A DNA stretch of 22,196 nt from JALCLA01 sp965653565. GTDB lineage: Bacteria; Pseudomonadota; Gammaproteobacteria; Xanthomonadales; Xanthomonadaceae. The notes beneath the pieces are model-generated. The model had not been told where the DNA came from. It did no database searches and saw only the letters and a program-made list of their open reading frames with translations. The translations under genes and the position numbers were made by a program. Where the stretch lies: NCBI GenBank assembly GCA_965653565.1, contig CBFHAI010000071.1, positions 1 to 22,196 on the forward strand, written 5' to 3'. Each line of letters begins with the position of its first letter. Position 1 is the first letter of the stretch. Positions 1-7,121 of this stretch are shown here, one piece after another.

Positions 1-33
1 CTTGCTGTTCAACCCATACTTTTCTGATGGATT

Positions 34-122
34 TTCCCCGGACAGTAGTGCGCCTCCGCGGGAATGACAGCGTGTCGCTAAAGACCGCGGGCGTCCCTGG
101 ATTCCGCTCCGCTACATCCAGG
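34..122. repeat. REP-like intergenic repeat remnants
   Basis: The gene-free left edge holds two short pieces that resemble dispersed intergenic repeats of Xanthomonadales genomes. The first (about 34-68) pairs a TTTCCCCG segment with CGCGGGAATGAC. The second (96-122) is an inverted repeat with perfect 7-bp arms CCTGGAT and ATCCAGG around a 13-base loop. The sequence and arms are seen directly. The family assignment is from memory, and only one copy of each is in this window. No coding sequence is supported in 1-152. Confidence 0.45.
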
Positions 123-152
123 CCACGAACTGATGCACCCCGCGCCAACCAC

Positions 153-1598
153 TCACCCGACTGCGTGAACTTTATTCTCGCCAGTACGAAGCAGATTTGC
201 CGCGTAATACGGCGCCTTGAGCGGCCGCGGCTGATAACGGCCATGACCGCGCTCCGCACGCAAATCACCTTGCTTCCAGGCGAGATAACCGCGCGTCAAC
301 GTATGCGTGGCGACGCCCGTCACCGTGCGGCCTTCGAAAATATTGAAATCGATGTTCTGATGATGCGTCTTCGCGCTGATGGTGCGCGAGACGTTCGGGT
401 CCCACACCACGAGATCGGCATCGCTTCCAATGCGGATGGCGCCCTTCTTCGGGTACAGGTTGAAGATCTGCGCTGCGTTGGTGCTAGTGACTTTGACGAA
501 TTCGCTGGGCGTCAGGCGGCCACTGCCGACGCCGTAGTGCCACAGCACCGACATGCGATCTTCGATACCGGCGCACCCATTCGGAATCTTGGTGAAATCG
601 CCCTTGCCCGCCGCTTTCTGCGGAGCGCAGAAACAACAATGATCGGTGGCCGTCGTATGCAAATGTCCCGCTTGCAGGCCGGCCCATAACGCATCCTGAT
701 GCGTCTTGGAGCGAAACGGCGGGCTCATCACGTGCCCCGCGGCAAAGGCGAAATCCGGATTCGCGTACACCGAGTCGTCGATCAGCAAATGCCCGGCGAG
801 CACTTCGCCGAACACGCGCTGACCTTCGTTGCGCGCACGCATGATGGCTTCCAGCGATTGCTTGGCCGAGTTGTGCACGATGTAGAGCGGTGTGCCGAGC
901 ACCTCGGCGATGCGGATGGCGCGATTGGCCGCTTCGCCCTCGACGGCCGGCGGGCGCGACATCGGATGGCCTTCCGGCCCGGTAATGCCACGCTGCAGCA
1001 GTTCCTGCTGCAGACGGAAAACCAGCTCGCCGTTCTCGGCGTGCACGGTCGGCAGCGCGCCCAGCTCCAGGCAACGCGTGAAGCTGTTAACCAGTACTTC
1101 GTCGTCGCACATGATGGCGTTCTTGTACGCCATGAAATGCTTGAAGCTCTGCACGCCGTGTTCGGTGGCGAGCAGGCCCATGTCGCGATGCACGCTCTCG
1201 TTCCACCACGTGATGGCGACATGAAATCCGTAATCGCCGGCAGCCTTCTCGGCCCAGCCGCGCCATTCGCGGAACGCTTCCATCACCGGTTGCTGCGGAT
1301 TGGGAATGACGAAGTCGATGATGCTCGTCGTGCCGCCGGCCAGCCCCGCGGCGGTGCCGGTGTAGAAGTCGTCGCTCGACACCGTGCCCATGAAAGGCAG
1401 TTGCATGTGAGTGTGCGGGTCGATGCCGCCGGGCATCACCAGCTGGCCGCCGGCGTCGATCACTTCGGCGCCGGTCGCATCCAGATCGGTGCCGATCGCG
1501 ACGATGACACCGTCGGCGCAAAGCACATCGGCGCGGTAGCTCAGTTCGGAATCGACGACGGTGCCGCCGCGGATCAGGGTTCGGGTTTGTTTGTTCAT
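153..1598 (-). CDS. hydA: Dihydropyrimidinase (D-hydantoinase type)
   Basis: This 481-residue cytosolic zinc amidohydrolase opens the ring of 5,6-dihydrouracil or dihydrothymine to the N-carbamoyl-beta-amino acid, the second step of reductive pyrimidine breakdown. The length is normal for the family. The binuclear metal site is complete: His62 and His64 in PHTHMQLPFMG, the carboxylated-lysine position Lys159 in FMAYK, His186 (VHAENG), His242 and Asp319 (ATDH). GIEDRMSVLW (344-353) is typical of dihydropyrimidinases rather than allantoinases. The ATG at 1598 is chosen because the domain starts there, although the reading frame stays open to 1763. The leader just upstream is pyrimidine-rich with no obvious Shine-Dalgarno. 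The gene is separated from the rest of the pathway by the divergent antitoxin/toxin pair and shares its 66-bp upstream gap with the antitoxin. Confidence 0.95.
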   Translation of the reverse strand: MNKQTRTLIRGGTVVDSELSYRADVLCADGVIVAIGTDLDATGAEVIDAGGQLVMPGGIDPHTHMQLPFMGTVSSDDFYTGTAAGLAGGTTSIIDFVIPNPQQPVMEAFREWRGWAEKAAGDYGFHVAITWWNESVHRDMGLLATEHGVQSFKHFMAYKNAIMCDDEVLVNSFTRCLELGALPTVHAENGELVFRLQQELLQRGITGPEGHPMSRPPAVEGEAANRAIRIAEVLGTPLYIVHNSAKQSLEAIMRARNEGQRVFGEVLAGHLLIDDSVYANPDFAFAAGHVMSPPFRSKTHQDALWAGLQAGHLHTTATDHCCFCAPQKAAGKGDFTKIPNGCAGIEDRMSVLWHYGVGSGRLTPSEFVKVTSTNAAQIFNLYPKKGAIRIGSDADLVVWDPNVSRTISAKTHHQNIDFNIFEGRTVTGVATHTLTRGYLAWKQGDLRAERGHGRYQPRPLKAPYYAANLLRTGENKVHAVG

Positions 1599-1605
1599 GA
1601 GGGGA

Positions 1606-1615
1606 GCTTGCAAGC
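1606..1615. promoter_or_regulatory. 10-bp palindrome in the hydA leader
   Basis: GCTTGCAAGC is a perfect palindrome lying 8 bases upstream of the hydA start codon, where a ribosome binding site would be expected. It may be an operator half, a small leader structure, or chance. Confidence 0.25.
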
Positions 1616-1633
1616 GGGACGCGCCCGGGGCAA

Positions 1634-1649
1634 TATAACATTCGTTATA
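1634..1649. promoter_or_regulatory. Putative antitoxin operator between hydA and antitoxin
   Basis: A perfect inverted repeat, TATAAC-attc-GTTATA, lies between the divergent hydA (start 1598) and antitoxin (start 1665) genes. It is A/T-rich within very GC-rich DNA. A TATAAC hexamer at 1646-1651 is suitably placed to act as the -10 of the antitoxin promoter. AbrB-fold antitoxins usually bind inverted repeats over their own promoters, so autoregulation is the natural reading. A bound complex here could also affect hydA. The binding itself is inferred. Confidence 0.5.
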
Positions 1650-1664
1650 ACGGATGGGCGCGCC

Positions 1665-1886
1665 ATGAAACTCAAGATCACCACTATCGGAAACTCCGCC
1701 GGCGTCATCCTGCCGCGCGAGCTGTTGGCGCGTCTGCGGGTGGATAAAGGCGATGAGCTGCATGCGCTCGAAACGCCGGATGGCATCACGCTCACGGTCT
1801 ACGATCCGGCGCTGGCGGCGCAGATGGACGTGGCCGAAGGCGTGATGCGCAAGCGCCGCACCCTGTTGAGCAAACTCGCGCAGTAA
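1665..1886 (+). CDS. AbrB/MazE-type antitoxin
   Basis: A 73-residue protein with the swapped-hairpin AbrB DNA-binding fold at residues 1-45: MKLKITTIGNSAGVILPREL is the usual opening of addiction-module antidotes, followed by RVDKGDEL. The C-terminal half (about 46-73, with MRKRRTLLSKL) would be the flexible toxin-neutralising tail. It lies 8 bases before the Doc-type toxin gene in the same direction, the standard antitoxin-first layout. The ATG at 1665 was chosen over the longer open frame upstream because the conserved domain begins there and a promoter-like palindrome lies just before it. It should neutralise the toxin and repress the pair. Confidence 0.88.
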   Translation: MKLKITTIGNSAGVILPRELLARLRVDKGDELHALETPDGITLTVYDPALAAQMDVAEGVMRKRRTLLSKLAQ

Positions 1887-1894
1887 GGCCGATC

Positions 1895-2323
1895 ATGATC
1901 GTCTGGATCGAAAAACCGCTGGCGCTGGCGATCCACAATCGCCAGCTCGCCGAACACGGTGGTGCCGGCGGCGTGCGCGATGAGGCGCTGCTGGAGTCGG
2001 CGATCGCGCGTCCGCAGCAACTGCACCACTACGCCGATCCGGCGCCGGATCTGGCCGCGCTCGCGGCCAGCCTGGCATACGGGCTGGCACGCAACCATCT
2101 GTTCGTCGACGGTAACAAGCGCACGGCCGCGGTGGCCTGCGAAACCTTCATCGTGCTCAACGGCGGCGAACTCACGGCGGACGATGTCGCGCTGTATTCG
2201 AAATACATCGGCTTGTCCGAAGGCAGCCTGGGCGAAGCGGAGTTCGCCGATTGGCTGCGCGCCCATCTCGTCGCCAAGCCCGTCGGCCGCGTGCACGAAA
2301 AGCGCGCGCGTTACGCGCGCTGA
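1895..2323 (+). CDS. doc: Doc-type death-on-curing toxin (Fic fold)
   Basis: A 142-residue Fic/Doc protein. The Fic-core motif HLFVDGNKRTA (68-78) contains His68, Asp72, Asn74, Lys75 and Arg76. The lysine after the asparagine is typical of Doc, which in the P1 system phosphorylates elongation factor Tu instead of adding AMP. The N-terminal segment AGGVRDEALLESAIARPQ (about 24-41) is also family-typical. The gene follows the antitoxin by 8 bases. Its stop overlaps by 13 bases, tail to tail, with the end of the permease gene on the other strand, so the pair is tightly wedged between permease and hydA. Nothing suggests it is inactive. Confidence 0.9.
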   Translation: MIVWIEKPLALAIHNRQLAEHGGAGGVRDEALLESAIARPQQLHHYADPAPDLAALAASLAYGLARNHLFVDGNKRTAAVACETFIVLNGGELTADDVALYSKYIGLSEGSLGEAEFADWLRAHLVAKPVGRVHEKRARYAR

Positions 2324-3795
2324 TTCATCCGCATCATCGCCGCGTACACCAGCCCGGCGATGGCCAGTCCGACGAACCAGGCGTAGGTGTAGATGGTTTC
2401 GAACACATCCGGTACGTCGGCGGCGAAGCCTGCCGCCTTCAGGAAACCAGGAAGGTTCGGAAGAATGCCCAGCGTCAGCGCGAGGATCGCGGCAGGATTC
2501 CAACCGTTGCGATAGGAATATTGGCCCTTCTCTTCGAACAACTGCCGCGTATCGAGCTGCGTGCCGCGCAAAAAATAGTAATCGACCAGCATGATGCCGG
2601 CGACGGGGCCGAGCAGCGCCGAGTAGCCGATCAGCCAGGTGAAGATGTAGCCCTGCGTGCTGGCCAGAATCTTCCACGGCATTGCGACCAAGGCGATGCC
2701 CGCAGTGATCAGGCCGCCGAGCTTGTACGATATTTTCTTCGGCGCCAGGCTGGCGAAATCGTAGGCCGGACCGACCAGGTTCGCGGCGAGATTGCAGCAC
2801 ATCGTATCGAGCGTCAGGAACAGCAGCGCCAGCCCGACGATGACGCCGGTGAAGCGGCCGGCGAGATCGACCGGATCCCAGATCGCCTCGCCATAGATCA
2901 CCACCGTGGCGGCGGTGACGATCACCGACATCAGCGCCAGCAACCCCATCGGCAGCGGCAGGCCGATCGTTTGCCCGATCACCTGATCGCGCTGCGAACG
3001 CGCGAAGCGCGTGAAGTCGGGGATGTTCAGCGCCAGCGTCGCCCAGAAGCCCACCATCGCCGTCAGCGACGGCCAGAACGTGGCCCAGAACAGGCCCTCC
3101 TTCTTGCCGCCGGGCTCGAACTGCGACGGCGAATCCATGATCGACGACAGCCCACCGGTGTGGTTGACGGCCCAGACCACCAGCATCACGCAGATGACGA
3201 TCTTGATCGGCGCGGAAATCGTTTCGAGCCAGCGGATCGATTCGGTGCCCTTCACGACGAAGTAAAGCTGCAGCAGCCAGAACGCGACGAAGCAGACCAG
3301 CTGCGCGATGTTGATGCCGAGCCACGGCAGCGGTTCGCTCTGCAGCGCGTTGCCGGTGAGGATGTTGAGCAGGGTGTAGATCGCCAGCCCGCCGAACCAG
3401 GTCTGGATGCCGTACCAGCCGCAGGCGACGATCGCGCGCAGCAGCGCCGGCAATTTCGCGCCTTGCGTACCGAACGACGAACGCACCAGCACCGCGTACG
3501 GAATGCCGTATTTCGCGCCGGCGTGGCCGATCAACAGCATCGGCACCAGTACGATCAGATTGCCGAGCAACACCGTGCTGACCGCCTGCCAGGGCGACAT
3601 GCCCTGATCGATCAACCCCGCCGCCAGCGTGTACGACGGAATGCACATCACCATGCCGATCCACAGCGCGGCGTAGTGATACCAGGTCCACGTGCGCTGC
3701 GCGGCGGTGGTCGGCAACAGGTCGGCGTTGGCGAGACTGGAGTCGGCGTTGGCCAGCGCGTGCGAGCCGGGGACGTCGGTGCGGACGTGAGTCAT
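2311..3795 (-). CDS. NCS1-family uracil/allantoin/hydantoin permease
   Basis: A 494-residue inner-membrane transporter of the nucleobase:cation symporter-1 family, with about twelve hydrophobic segments from residue 38 to 488. Family signatures include SSFGTQGAKLPALLRAIVAC (106-125), the following GWYGIQTWFGG (Trp127 and Gln131 match the substrate-contacting Trp and Gln of Mhp1), NIPDFTRFA (257-265), NLAANLVGPAYD (335-346) and VDYYFLR (404-410). Context, next to preA and dihydropyrimidinase, suggests uracil or thymine, but a hydantoin or dihydropyrimidine substrate cannot be excluded. It follows preA after 74 bases in the same direction, so it is probably in the same transcript. The Shine-Dalgarno is weak. 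Confidence 0.92.
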   Translation of the reverse strand: MTHVRTDVPGSHALANADSSLANADLLPTTAAQRTWTWYHYAALWIGMVMCIPSYTLAAGLIDQGMSPWQAVSTVLLGNLIVLVPMLLIGHAGAKYGIPYAVLVRSSFGTQGAKLPALLRAIVACGWYGIQTWFGGLAIYTLLNILTGNALQSEPLPWLGINIAQLVCFVAFWLLQLYFVVKGTESIRWLETISAPIKIVICVMLVVWAVNHTGGLSSIMDSPSQFEPGGKKEGLFWATFWPSLTAMVGFWATLALNIPDFTRFARSQRDQVIGQTIGLPLPMGLLALMSVIVTAATVVIYGEAIWDPVDLAGRFTGVIVGLALLFLTLDTMCCNLAANLVGPAYDFASLAPKKISYKLGGLITAGIALVAMPWKILASTQGYIFTWLIGYSALLGPVAGIMLVDYYFLRGTQLDTRQLFEEKGQYSYRNGWNPAAILALTLGILPNLPGFLKAAGFAADVPDVFETIYTYAWFVGLAIAGLVYAAMMRMNQRA

Positions 3796-3869
3796 GGTGT
3801 GCGGCTCGTCGGGGTTAGGTTGCGCGTGTCTCGAATCGTCGGACGGCCTCGCATCGCATCACGCCGACA

Positions 3870-5144
3870 TCACGCCGTCTCCGGCGCCTTGCGCATCGGA
3901 TTGTTCGGATGCGTCGTCCAGTTCGCGAACCCACCCTCGTCGACGCGCTCCATCGTGATGCAGTTGTCGACCGGGCAGACATGCATGCACAGATTGCAGC
4001 CCACGCACTCGGCATCGATCACTTCGAAGTGACGCAGGCCGTCCTTCTCTTTCATGATGGCCTGGTGCGCGGTGTCTTCGCAGGCGATGTGGCACAGGCC
4101 GCACTTGACGCACAGGTCCTGGTCGATGCGCGCCTTGATGTCGTATTTGAGATTGAGGAACTGCCAGTCGGTGACGTTCGGCACGGCCTTGCCGACGAAA
4201 TCGTCGAGCGTGGCGTAGCCCTTCTCGTCCATCCAGTTGCTCAGACCGTCGATCATGTCGTCGACGATGCGGAAACCGTAGTGCATCGCGGCGGTGCAGA
4301 CCTGCACGGTGCCCGAACCCAGCGCCATGAACTCGGCCGCGTCGCGCCAGGTGCCGATGCCGCCGATGCCGGAAATCGGCTTGCGATAGGTTTCCTTGTC
4401 GCGTGCGATCTCGGCCACCATGTTGAGCGCGATGGGCTTGACAGCCGGGCCGCAGTAACCGCCGTGCGTGCCCTTGCCGTCGACGGTCGGCGTCGGCGCC
4501 ATCAGGTCGAGATCGACGGTGACGATCGAGTTGATCGTGTTGATCAGCGACACCGCATCGGCACCGCCGCGGAACGCCGCGCGCGCCGAGGTGCGCACGT
4601 CGGTGATGTTGGGCGTGAGCTTGACGATGCACGGCAGGCGCGAGTGCAGCTTGACCCAGCGCGCCACCATTTCGACGTACTCGGGCACCTGCCCCACGGC
4701 CGAACCCATGCCGCGTTCGCTCATGCCGTGCGGACAGCCGAAGTTGAGTTCCACCGCATCGGCGCCAGTGTCTTCGACCTGCGGAAGAATGAATTTCCAC
4801 GAGTCCTCGTCACACGGCACCATCAACGAAACGATCATCGCGCGATCCGGCCAGTCGCGTTTCACCTGACGGATCTCCGCGAGGTTGACGGCGAGCGGGC
4901 GGTCGGTGATCAGCTCGATATTGTTGAGCCCCGCGATGCGCTGCCCGTTCCACTGCACCGCGCCGTAGCGCGAGCTGACGTTGACGACATGCGGATCGAG
5001 CCCGAGCGTCTTCCACACCACCCCACCCCACCCGGCCTCGAACGCCCGATTGACGTTGTAAGCCTTGTCCGTCGGCGGCGCGGACGCCAGCCAGAAGGGA
5101 TTCGGCGAGGTGATGCCTACGAAATTGGTGCGGAGGTCTGCCAT
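3870..5144 (-). CDS. preA: NAD-dependent dihydropyrimidine dehydrogenase subunit PreA
   Basis: This 424-residue catalytic subunit of bacterial dihydropyrimidine dehydrogenase reduces uracil or thymine to the dihydro form. An FMN-binding TIM barrel (about 1-320) shows NFGCPHGMSERGMGSAVGQ (134-152), KLTPNITD (175-182), PISGIGGIGTW (256-266) and QVCTAAM (281-287). Two C-terminal 4Fe-4S clusters follow: CVKCGLCHIAC (345-355) with a displaced fourth ligand region, and CVGCNLCMHVCPVDNC (380-395). Electrons come from PreT, encoded upstream. The gene starts 20 bases inside the outer edge of the GxxExxY cassette that separates it from preT. The position of the mammalian catalytic cysteine appears to be Val150 here, with Ser148 nearby. 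This also seems to hold for E. coli PreA as I recall it. Confidence 0.94.
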   Translation of the reverse strand: MADLRTNFVGITSPNPFWLASAPPTDKAYNVNRAFEAGWGGVVWKTLGLDPHVVNVSSRYGAVQWNGQRIAGLNNIELITDRPLAVNLAEIRQVKRDWPDRAMIVSLMVPCDEDSWKFILPQVEDTGADAVELNFGCPHGMSERGMGSAVGQVPEYVEMVARWVKLHSRLPCIVKLTPNITDVRTSARAAFRGGADAVSLINTINSIVTVDLDLMAPTPTVDGKGTHGGYCGPAVKPIALNMVAEIARDKETYRKPISGIGGIGTWRDAAEFMALGSGTVQVCTAAMHYGFRIVDDMIDGLSNWMDEKGYATLDDFVGKAVPNVTDWQFLNLKYDIKARIDQDLCVKCGLCHIACEDTAHQAIMKEKDGLRHFEVIDAECVGCNLCMHVCPVDNCITMERVDEGGFANWTTHPNNPMRKAPETA

Positions 5145-5164
5145 TGTCGATCTCGTATTTGAGA

Positions 5165-5212
5165 AGCGGGACGCAAAGGACGCAAAGGAAAAAGAAAGGA
5201 CGCAAAGAAAGA
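5165..5212 (+). repeat. Left inverted-repeat arm of GxxExxY cassette
   Basis: A purine-rich 48-bp arm containing three GGGACGCAAAG/GGACGCAAAG units. It starts AGCGGGACGCAAAGGACGCA and matches the reverse complement of 5654-5701 at 45 of 48 positions, all three mismatches being A to G. It lies 13 bases beyond the stop codon of the enclosed gene. Confidence 0.85.
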
Positions 5213-5225
5213 ATTAAAAAAACAA

Positions 5226-5603
5226 TTACAGTTGATTGACTAGTCTTTTGATACCGTCTCGCAGGACAACGGTATTGAAATTTATTAGGAGTCCGACACG
5301 GCGATTTGCGAATCGAAGGTAGGTGAGAATCTGGGATTGGTGGATGGGCATCACTTTCTCGACGGATTTCACTTCGACAACGACGGCATCTTCGATGAGG
5401 AGGTCGATCCGGTAAGCGTCTTGAAGCGTCAAGTCCTTATAGACCGCCGGCAGCAGCAACTGACGAGCTACCTTCATTCCATCGAGCTTCAATTGATGCG
5501 CCAACGCTGCCTCGTAGGTGCTCTCAAGCAATCCCGGTCCCAACAGCCGATGAACCTCAATAGCCGCCCCAATAATCCGATTTGAACACTCATCCACATC
5601 CAT
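5226..5603 (-). CDS. GxxExxY family protein (PDDEXK_3-like)
   Basis: A 125-residue protein with the defining signature GLLESTY (24-30, G-x-x-E-x-x-Y) and a compact PD-(D/E)xK nuclease-like core: Asp67 in YRIDLLI and Glu77-x-Lys79 in VVVEVKS, followed by HQSQILTYLR (88-97). The family is widespread and has no established function that I know of. The fold suggests a nuclease or a nuclease relative. The ATG at 5603 is preceded by GAGGGAG at a 5-base distance, so the cassette carries its own ribosome binding site. It is oriented with the host operon and would be co-transcribed between preT and preA. Full length, with no frameshift. Confidence 0.88.
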   Translation of the reverse strand: MDVDECSNRIIGAAIEVHRLLGPGLLESTYEAALAHQLKLDGMKVARQLLLPAVYKDLTLQDAYRIDLLIEDAVVVEVKSVEKVMPIHQSQILTYLRFANRRVGLLINFNTVVLRDGIKRLVNQL

Positions 5604-5653
5604 GGCGACTCCCTCGCATCCCACCCCACCATCCTGGCTCCTACTTTCTCTAA

Positions 5654-5701
5654 TCTTTCTTTGCGTCCTTTCTCTTCCCTTCGCGTCCTTTGCGTCCCGC
5701 T
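5654..5701 (-). repeat. Right inverted-repeat arm of GxxExxY cassette
   Basis: Read on the minus strand this arm begins AGCGGGACGCAAAGGACGCG and mirrors 5165-5212 (45/48). It ends 7 bases from the far edge of the preT stop codon and lies about 50 bases upstream of the GxxExxY start. Confidence 0.85.
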
Positions 5702-5707
5702 CCGCTC

Positions 5708-7075
5708 TCAAGCCACCTGCGCCAGTCTCACCAACGCAGCGTGTATCGACTGCGCGGCGCGTTTGCCGTCTTCGACCGATTGCACGGTGAGGTCGGTTTT
5801 GCCGCCGACGCAGTCGCCGCCGGCCCAGACGCCGGGGAGCGAGGTCATGAATTCTTCGTTCACTGCGATGCGGCCGCCGCGCAGTTGCAGCAGTTCGCCG
5901 TGTTGCGATTCGAGCGGTGCCGGGACCAGCACCTGGCCGATCGCCTTGAGCACGGTGTCGGCTGCGAGGGTGAAGGTATCGCCGGTACCGAGCAGGCGGC
6001 CGCTGTCGTCGAGCTGGGTGTATTCGAACTCGATGGACGCGACCACGCCTTGCTCGCCGATCAAGCGGCGCGGCTGCGCCCAATGCACGATGGTGACGCC
6101 CTCGGTTTTCGCGAACTCCTGCTCCACCCAGGTCGCACCCATCGATTCGGCGCCGCGGCGGTAGACCAAGGTCACGATTTCCGCGCCGAGGCGTTTGCTC
6201 TGGATCGCCGCATCGATCGCGGTGTTGCCGCCGCCGATCACGACGACACGTCGTCCCACCGGCAACATCGAGAGATCTTCCGTCTGGCGCAGCGCTGCAA
6301 TGAAGTCGACCGCGTTCGCCACGCCGGCGAGCGACTCGCCTTCGAGACCGAGCGCATTGACGCCGGCCAGGCCCATGCCGAGGAACACCGCATCGAAATC
6401 GCGTCGCAGTTGTGCCAGCGCGACATCGCGGCCGAGTGCCACGCCGCAACGGATTTCGATGCCGCCGATCGACAGCAGCCAATCGATTTCGCGTTGCGCG
6501 AAGCCGGGCACCTTGTATTCGGCGATGCCGTATTCGTTGAGTCCGCCGGGCTTGGACTTGGCGTCGAACACGGTGACGTGATGGCCGGCGCGCGAGAGCC
6601 AATGCGCGCACGACAATCCCGCCGGACCCGCGCCGACCACCGCGATGCGCCGGCCCGTGTCGGGCGCGCGCTCGAACATCTTGGCGTTGTCGCGAAACAC
6701 CCAATCGGTGGCATAGCGCTGCAGCGCGCCGATCTGCACCGGCTTGTCGTCGTCGATGTTGCGGACGCAATCGCCTTCGCAAAGGATTTCGGTCGGACAA
6801 ACGCGCGCGCACATGCCGCCGAGGATGTTCGCGCCCAGGATGTCCGCCGCCGCGCCGCGCAGATTGTCGGTGGTGATGCGGCGGATGAAACTGGGAATGT
6901 CGATGCCGGTCGGACAGGCCTGGATGCACGGCGCGTCGTAGCAGAAGTAGCAGCGCTGCGCGGCGATCAGGGCGCCCTGGCGATCGAGGGGCGGCGAAAC
7001 GTCATCGAAGTTCTGCGCGAGTTGCTCGGGCGGCAGGCGGCCCGCAGCGATGTCGGCGATGGCCTTGCGTGTCAT
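5708..7075 (-). CDS. preT: NAD(P)-dependent dihydropyrimidine dehydrogenase subunit PreT
   Basis: A 455-residue electron-input subunit that takes electrons from NAD(P)H and passes them through FAD and Fe-S clusters to PreA. The N-terminal Fe-S domain has Cys42, Cys45, Cys50, Cys54 (CYFCYDAPCIQAC) and Cys89, Cys93, Cys99, Cys103. The FAD-binding Rossmann motif is VVGAGPAG (146-153), the nucleotide motif VIGGGNTAID (279-288), and the C-terminal FAD motif GVWAGGDCVGG (415-425). The ATG at 7075 is preferred because GGAGAAGG lies just upstream and the Fe-S domain starts there, although the frame is open much further. It follows the amidohydrolase gene by 46 bases. The length is slightly above that of E. 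coli PreT. Confidence 0.94.
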   Translation of the reverse strand: MTRKAIADIAAGRLPPEQLAQNFDDVSPPLDRQGALIAAQRCYFCYDAPCIQACPTGIDIPSFIRRITTDNLRGAAADILGANILGGMCARVCPTEILCEGDCVRNIDDDKPVQIGALQRYATDWVFRDNAKMFERAPDTGRRIAVVGAGPAGLSCAHWLSRAGHHVTVFDAKSKPGGLNEYGIAEYKVPGFAQREIDWLLSIGGIEIRCGVALGRDVALAQLRRDFDAVFLGMGLAGVNALGLEGESLAGVANAVDFIAALRQTEDLSMLPVGRRVVVIGGGNTAIDAAIQSKRLGAEIVTLVYRRGAESMGATWVEQEFAKTEGVTIVHWAQPRRLIGEQGVVASIEFEYTQLDDSGRLLGTGDTFTLAADTVLKAIGQVLVPAPLESQHGELLQLRGGRIAVNEEFMTSLPGVWAGGDCVGGKTDLTVQSVEDGKRAAQSIHAALVRLAQVA

Positions 7076-7121
7076 TCCTTCTCCTGGGGAAACCTGGGAC
7101 CGAGTCTGGATGGTGTCGACG

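Larger units (their letters stand above)
5165..5701. mobile_element. GxxExxY cassette bounded by 48-bp inverted repeats
   Basis: A 537-bp unit occupies almost exactly the gap between preT (stop ends at 5708) and preA (start at 5144). Its ends are 48-bp inverted repeats matching at 45 of 48 positions. It contains one gene, a GxxExxY-family protein with its own Shine-Dalgarno. There is no transposase. If the unit is removed, preT and preA would lie roughly 30 bases apart, as expected of genes for two subunits of one enzyme. Insertion is inferred from this geometry. No target-site duplication longer than a few bases is obvious. Confidence 0.65.

Noticed and set aside
699..1664. An N-terminal extension of the antitoxin frame over hydA
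   Set aside because: It is antisense to hydA and has no conserved content. The AbrB domain begins at the ATG at 1665.
1891..1900. GATCATGATC palindrome at the toxin start, similar in part to the 14782-14802 palindrome
   Set aside because: Only a short core is shared and it lies across a start codon. Most likely coincidence.
2251..4032. A 593-codon plus-strand frame over the permease and the end of preA
   Set aside because: It runs through two well-supported minus-strand genes and translates to Arg/Asp-rich sequence with no domain.
5226..6929. A long minus-strand frame appearing to fuse part of the preT region to the GxxExxY protein
   Set aside because: Its first two thirds are the wrong frame of preT. 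Only the part after the ATG at 5603, which has its own ribosome binding site, is the real protein, so this is not a fusion.
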